Source of the DNA: Thermoplasmatota archaeon
Lineage (GTDB): Archaea > Thermoplasmatota > Thermoplasmata > UBA10834
Reading direction: 5' to 3'
Assembly (NCBI GenBank): GCA_030836605.1
Contig: JAUPMC010000042.1
Coordinates: 1-24,457 of the forward strand
DNA length: 24,457 nt
The notes under the pieces were generated by a model. The model ran no database searches, was not told the origin of the DNA, and was given only the letters and a program-made list of their open reading frames with translations. Position numbers and translations under genes: made by a program. How positions within the stretch are numbered: the first letter of the stretch is position 1; the number at the start of each line of letters is the position of its first letter. Below, piece after piece: positions 21,153 through 24,457 of the stretch.

Positions 21153-22274
21153 TCAGCGTACCAGGTCTACCTCTCCGACGCCCTTGTAGCGCTTCTCGGT
21201 CGGCTTCCCCAGTATCTGCTTCGACTTGACACCTGTCGCCACGATCATGACCCGGACGGTCTTGTCCATCGCGGGGTCCACGGCCGCGCCCCAGATGATG
21301 CGGGCGTTCGGGCTGACCCTGGTCTGGATCTCCTCAGCCGCTCTCTCAGCCTCGGATATGGTCATGTCCGTGCCTCCGATGACATCTATCAGCACGGCGT
21401 TCGCCTCGCTGATGTCGACCTCGAGCAGCGGCGAGTTCACGGCCTGTTCTATGGCCTCGAGTATCCTGTCGTCGCCCGGCGCGTCCGACTCTCCCATGCC
21501 CATCATCGCGACGCCCGCGCCCTTCATGATGGTCTTGACATCGTTGAAGTCCAGGTTGACGAGCCCGGGCCGCGTGATGACCTCGGTGAGGCCCTTGATG
21601 GACCTCATCAGGACCTCGTCCGCGACCTTGAACGCCGCGTTGAGCGAGAGCCTCGGGACTATCTCGAGCAGCTTGTCGTTGGGTATGACTATGACTGTGT
21701 CCGCCGCGTCCCTGAGCCTGTCCAGGCCCCACTCGGCGTTCTCCATCCTCATCTTGCCCTCGCCCCTGAAGGGCATCGTGGCCACGGCGATCGTGAGCGC
21801 GCCCATCTCCTTCGCGATCCGCGCGACGACGGCGGACCCGCCCGTGCCGGTGCCTCCGCCCAGGCCGCACGTGACGAAGCATATGTGAGTGTCAGCCAGT
21901 ATCTTCTTGAGCTCGTCCTCGACCTCCCTGGCCGCTTCCTCGCCTACCTGCGGGAGCGCCCCCGCGCCCAGGCCGCGGGTTACCCTTCTCCCCAGGAGCA
22001 GCTTGTGAGGGGCCTTCAGGGTCAGGAGGTGCTGCGCGTCCGTGTTGGCCGCGTACAGCTCCGCGCCGACGATGCCCTCGTCGTAGATCCTCGCGACGGT
22101 GTTCGTGCCTCCGCCGCCGACACCGATGATCTTGATGTTGGTCTTCAGGCTCCGCAGTATCTGCTCGAGCTCCGCATCCACTCTCTGGTCCTGTCCAAGC
22201 ATCGCTGCCTCAGCTATGCCTGAGCCTGGCGCTGGTTCCCTCGCAAGTGCGTCTTCGACGAGTGATCTCATCAT
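21153..22274 (-). CDS. ftsZ: Cell division GTPase FtsZ (upstream copy of tandem pair)
   Basis: A 373-residue FtsZ, clearly paralogous to the next gene along nearly its whole length. It has IKIIGVGGGGTNTV, ELYAANTDAQHLL, RGLGAGALPQVGEEAAREVEDELKK, the signature GGGTGTGGS, IPNDKLLEIVP and NLDFNDVKTIMK. It differs from its neighbour in the nucleotide loop (GTGGSAVVARI against GTGSAPFVAQL), in the 30-residue N-terminal tail, and in a two-residue longer acidic loop (ESDAPGDDRI). The tail ends GVGEVDLVR. ATG 22274 follows a strong GAGGTGA ribosome binding site at 6-7 nt. It is the first gene of the leftward run and has AT-rich promoter boxes at 22356-22383. Confidence 0.95.
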   Translation of the reverse strand: MMRSLVEDALAREPAPGSGIAEAAMLGQDQRVDAELEQILRSLKTNIKIIGVGGGGTNTVARIYDEGIVGAELYAANTDAQHLLTLKAPHKLLLGRRVTRGLGAGALPQVGEEAAREVEDELKKILADTHICFVTCGLGGGTGTGGSAVVARIAKEMGALTIAVATMPFRGEGKMRMENAEWGLDRLRDAADTVIVIPNDKLLEIVPRLSLNAAFKVADEVLMRSIKGLTEVITRPGLVNLDFNDVKTIMKGAGVAMMGMGESDAPGDDRILEAIEQAVNSPLLEVDISEANAVLIDVIGGTDMTISEAERAAEEIQTRVSPNARIIWGAAVDPAMDKTVRVMIVATGVKSKQILGKPTEKRYKGVGEVDLVR

Positions 22275-22355
22275 GTTGTCTCACCTCATTTAGAGGCCGA
22301 AGTGATCCTCACATACGGCTCTGCTCACGGTGCATCCCGCGCGCGCGTGCGCATC

Positions 22356-22383
22356 TATAAAATCGGCATGTGAGTATAAATAT
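22356..22383. promoter_or_regulatory. Two adjacent TATA boxes between ftsZ and the acylphosphatase gene
   Basis: TATAAAAT (22356-22363) and TATAAATAT (22375-22383) lie 19 nt apart. Read leftward they predict ftsZ starts near 22333 and 22352; read rightward, acylphosphatase starts near 22387 and 22406. Which box serves which gene cannot be told from sequence. Confidence 0.55.
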
Positions 22384-22468
22384 CTATGTGCCGACTCGGA
22401 GCCTGGCCCCCGCCGTCGGTCAGATCGCGGGGGACAGGTTTTTCGCGCGGGAGGGCGATGCGACGGCC

Positions 22469-22744
22469 GTGATAGTCCGGGCGCGAGTCGTGTTCCAAGG
22501 CCTCGTCCAGGGTGTGTTCTTCAGGGCCAACGCTCAGGAGCGCGCGAGGTCGCTCGGCCTAACTGGGTGGGTGAGGAACCTGCCGGACGGGAGCGTCGAG
22601 GCGGTGTTCGAGGGCGAGGAGGCCGCGGTGGAGGACGCGATCGACTGGTGCGCCACGAAGCAGCCCTACGCGAAGGTGAGGGCGAAGATGGTCGAGATGT
22701 CCGAGCCCTCGGGCGAGCACGAGGACTTCCACATAGTCGGGTGA
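22469..22744 (+). CDS. acyP: Acylphosphatase
   Basis: A 91-residue enzyme that hydrolyses acyl phosphates such as carbamoyl or acetyl phosphate. The ferredoxin-like fold is complete, with the catalytic Arg in VQGVFFRANAQERARSLGLTGWVRNLPDGSVEAVFEG (given in two halves: GLVQGVFFRANAQERA and GLTGWVRNLPDGSVE) and the catalytic Asn in WVRNLPDG. GTG 22469 is chosen because the product then begins VIVRARVVFQG like the family; the upstream open frame to 22370 would add 33 residues of unrelated composition across the promoter. GGGAGGG lies 13-19 nt upstream. It ends 5 nt from the convergent MFS gene. Confidence 0.9.
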   Translation: MIVRARVVFQGLVQGVFFRANAQERARSLGLTGWVRNLPDGSVEAVFEGEEAAVEDAIDWCATKQPYAKVRAKMVEMSEPSGEHEDFHIVG

Positions 22745-22749
22745 CGGGG

Positions 22750-23916
22750 TCACTTGAAGGCTACCATGGTCGCGACCGCTCCCGCGGCCACGAACATGCT
22801 GATCGAGAGGTCGAAGTCGAGCACCAGGAGCAGTATCGTGATCGACATCCCGACCACCCTCCCGGCGTTCAGCATCGCCTCCCTGACCATCATCCCGGCC
22901 GTGATGGCCTTCTCGGACCTGTCCACCATGAGGGTGAAGAGGAACGCGGCGATAACCGCCAGCCAGAAGTTGGTCGCGCTCATCCCAGTGAGGTATCCCT
23001 CGGCCGAGGCCGCGAGCCCGCACACTATCATGAACACGACCGTCAGCGCCGCGCTCGCGCGGAGTATCCTACCCCTCTCCCTCACCCGGTCGGACAGGTA
23101 ACCGAGCGCGACGGTCATCAGCGCCCCGCAGAAGGCGAACAGCGACAGGTACCCGCTCAGGGCGACCTCGTCGGTCGCGAACTCGAAGCTCAGGACGGGC
23201 AGGGCCATCCAGAACACGCCGTCCTGGACGCCCTGCGCGAACAGCCCGCGCGCGACGCGCTTGTCCGTCTGAGCGAGCGAGAACACCCTTCTCCTGGTCG
23301 GAGAGAGTATCCCGCCGGCGGTGAGGCCCGGGTCCACCTTGACCGCCGACGGCCTCGAGAGGAGGAGGATGTTCACGCCTATCACGGCGGCCCCGAAGGC
23401 GAACAGCATGTCGTAGGAGCCGAGGGTTATGATCAGCCCGCCCGCGAGCGGCCCCACGGTCGACACGGCGGGGAAGACCAGGAAGTACGCCCCGACGCCA
23501 GCGCCCCTCCTCTCCTGCGAGGTCGCGTGGGATATGAGCGAGTTGTAGGGCACCCAGAACATGACTATGTAAGTCCCCAGGAACAGCGGCGGCACGACCA
23601 TCAGGGCCCAACCCGACAGGGCCGCGAGGGCGATGTAGTATGCCGCCATCGCCGCCATGCCTATCCTCATGGATGTCGCGAAGTTGCGTGCGACCAGGTT
23701 CGACCCGTATGTCGCGAGGAGGAGGGCCACGACGAACGCGACGAGCAGGAAGAGCGCGCACTCGACATAGCTCATGCCCTGGCGGAGCAGGTAGATCATC
23801 GTGAAGGCGTTCGCGGTGGTGTTGGCGATGGCGACTATGGTCTGGATGACGACGAGCGTCCCGTGCCTCTGGGCCACTTGCGTGAAGTTCTCTGCCAGGT
23901 CCGCGTAGGCTGCCAT
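22750..23916 (-). CDS. Major facilitator superfamily (MFS) transporter
   Basis: A 388-residue membrane protein with 11-12 predicted helices in two halves joined by a longer hydrophilic stretch (about residues 185-215, SRPSAVKVDPGLTAGG...RRRVFSL). The first half has WVPYNSLISHATSQERRGAG and PLAGGLIITLGSYDMLFAFGAA, the second FCGALMTVALGYLSDRVRERGRIL, which holds the loop G-x-L-S-D-R-x-x-x-R-G-R typical of MFS proteins. The substrate is unknown. ATG 23916 (after GGAAGG) is preferred to the upstream open frame at 23976, which overlaps the previous gene. It follows the TatD-like gene by 31 nt and may be co-transcribed with it. Confidence 0.82.
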   Translation of the reverse strand: MAAYADLAENFTQVAQRHGTLVVIQTIVAIANTTANAFTMIYLLRQGMSYVECALFLLVAFVVALLLATYGSNLVARNFATSMRIGMAAMAAYYIALAALSGWALMVVPPLFLGTYIVMFWVPYNSLISHATSQERRGAGVGAYFLVFPAVSTVGPLAGGLIITLGSYDMLFAFGAAVIGVNILLLSRPSAVKVDPGLTAGGILSPTRRRVFSLAQTDKRVARGLFAQGVQDGVFWMALPVLSFEFATDEVALSGYLSLFAFCGALMTVALGYLSDRVRERGRILRASAALTVVFMIVCGLAASAEGYLTGMSATNFWLAVIAAFLFTLMVDRSEKAITAGMMVREAMLNAGRVVGMSITILLLVLDFDLSISMFVAAGAVATMVAFK

Positions 23917-23947
23917 CTGTTCGGTGCCTTCCAGCCGTCCCCGAGGG

Positions 23948-24457
23948 TCACTCGAAGGCCGGCCCGTAGGTCGCACGTGGATTGTCTACATGTATCTTGT
24001 GGGCCTGCTCCTCCGTCATGATGCCCTGCTCCATCATCGTCATCGTCCTCTTCGGCACGGTCTTGATGTCAAGGACCGCCCCCGGCCTCCTCGGGTCGTC
24101 CAGGAAGTCCGTCTCCATCATGAACCTGGTGCCCTTCCGGAGCGCCTCCCTGATGGCGTCCTTCCCCGCGAGCACCGAGGGCATCAGCCCGTGGTTCTCC
24201 TCCTCCAACACGAGCGGGGGGCAGTAGTGCTTCACGAGCCTCCACCTGGGTAGCCCGGCCCTGTCCGCCATGCCCGCGAGCTCGCGCATCGAGTCCGGGG
24301 TCGCGCTCTCAGTGTGCAGCACGACGGCGCACCCGAGCCCCTTCCCGAGGCTCATCGCGTACGACATGACCTCGTTCGAGGCGGAGAGCTCCTCGTCGGA
24401 GACTGGGAAGTGCGGCCTCCCGACCTCGCCGATCGCGAGCGCCCTACCCTCCCGGAC
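23948..24457 (-). CDS. TatD-like metal-dependent hydrolase (5' partial)
   Basis: The last 169 residues of a TIM-barrel metal-dependent hydrolase; the start lies beyond the window. From the edge inwards it reads AIGEVGRPHFPVSDEE, with the Glu ligand of TatD-type enzymes, then VVLHTESATPDSMREL (first His ligand), LVKHYCPPLV (second His), and FMMETDFLDDPRRPGAVLDI (Asp ligand), so all visible metal ligands are in place. The GRPHFPV wording and the order fit the archaeal TatD-related group (COG1099-like) rather than TatD itself. A hydrolase, possibly nuclease, role is inferred from the family; the substrate is unknown. The MFS gene follows 31 nt downstream on the same strand. Confidence 0.8.
   Translation of the reverse strand, partial: VREGRALAIGEVGRPHFPVSDEELSASNEVMSYAMSLGKGLGCAVVLHTESATPDSMRELAGMADRAGLPRWRLVKHYCPPLVLEEENHGLMPSVLAGKDAIREALRKGTRFMMETDFLDDPRRPGAVLDIKTVPKRTMTMMEQGIMTEEQAHKIHVDNPRATYGPAFE

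Noticed and set aside
22370..22468. Longer acylphosphatase start at 22370
   Set aside because: It would translate through the promoter region and add 33 residues not found in the family; GTG 22469 gives a normal N-terminus.
1..24457. Mobile elements, CRISPR, prophage or defence system
   Set aside because: No transposase, integrase, direct-repeat array, restriction or toxin-antitoxin gene is recognisable; all genes but a few small ones are housekeeping families.

Overview
This is a GC-rich (roughly 60% or more), gene-dense archaeal chromosome segment. The archaeal marks are Orc1/Cdc6, Spt5 with a NGN-KOW end, Sec61-gamma-type SecE, ribosomal P0 (L10) and P1 (L12) with the shared acidic tail, UPF0147, DUF835 and DUF998 proteins, archaeal AsnRS, TATA-box promoters and very short or absent leaders. 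The mix (two FtsZ proteins, DUF835, a glycine-cleavage T protein, ornithine-type aminotransferase, high GC) would suit a high-GC euryarchaeote, for example a Thermoplasmatota lineage; that placement is inference. I see no phage, IS element, CRISPR array or plasmid gene.

Layout. 1-3.0 kb, plus strand: tail of a membrane protein, a DUF998 membrane protein, a class III aminotransferase of ornithine-aminotransferase type with a GC-rich leader hairpin, and a PPC/DUF296 protein. 3.0-4.0 kb, minus strand: a 56-residue conserved-looking small protein, a stand-alone Lrp/AsnC ligand-binding (RAM) domain protein, UPF0147 and tRNA-Gly(CCC), the tRNA lying 7 nt after the UPF0147 stop. 4.2-7.4 kb, plus: a divergent isoleucyl-tRNA synthetase preceded by a candidate leaderless 13-codon leader ORF rich in Ile codons. 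7.4-9.3 kb: a GNAT acetyltransferase (minus) and asparaginyl-tRNA synthetase (plus) diverging from a shared TATA region. 9.3-12.5 kb, minus: gcvT, an M42 aminopeptidase and an M20 deacylase/peptidase in overlapping order. 12.6-14.4 kb, minus: a DUF835 protein and Orc1/Cdc6.

14.6-22.3 kb is the information-processing core, transcribed on the minus strand as ftsZ, ftsZ, secE, spt5, rpl11, then (after a plus-strand FAD/NAD disulfide oxidoreductase) rpl1, rpl10, rpl12. The familiar archaeal secE-spt5-rpl11-rpl1-rpl10-rpl12 string is therefore broken by one opposed gene. 22.4-24.5 kb: acylphosphatase (plus), an MFS transporter and a partial TatD-like metal-dependent hydrolase (minus).

Points that deserve a second look: (i) the Ile-rich leader ORF in front of ileS; (ii) IleRS whose HIGH, KMSKS and editing-site signatures are all altered in an otherwise full-length protein; (iii) an Spt5 about twice the normal archaeal length with an Ig-like beta-rich N-terminal domain; (iv) tandem ftsZ paralogues sharing a 51-nt identical stretch, with a hairpin and a 12-bp palindrome between them; (v) a 24-residue insertion in GcvT. 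All domain calls are from reading the sequence by eye; no database search was run.
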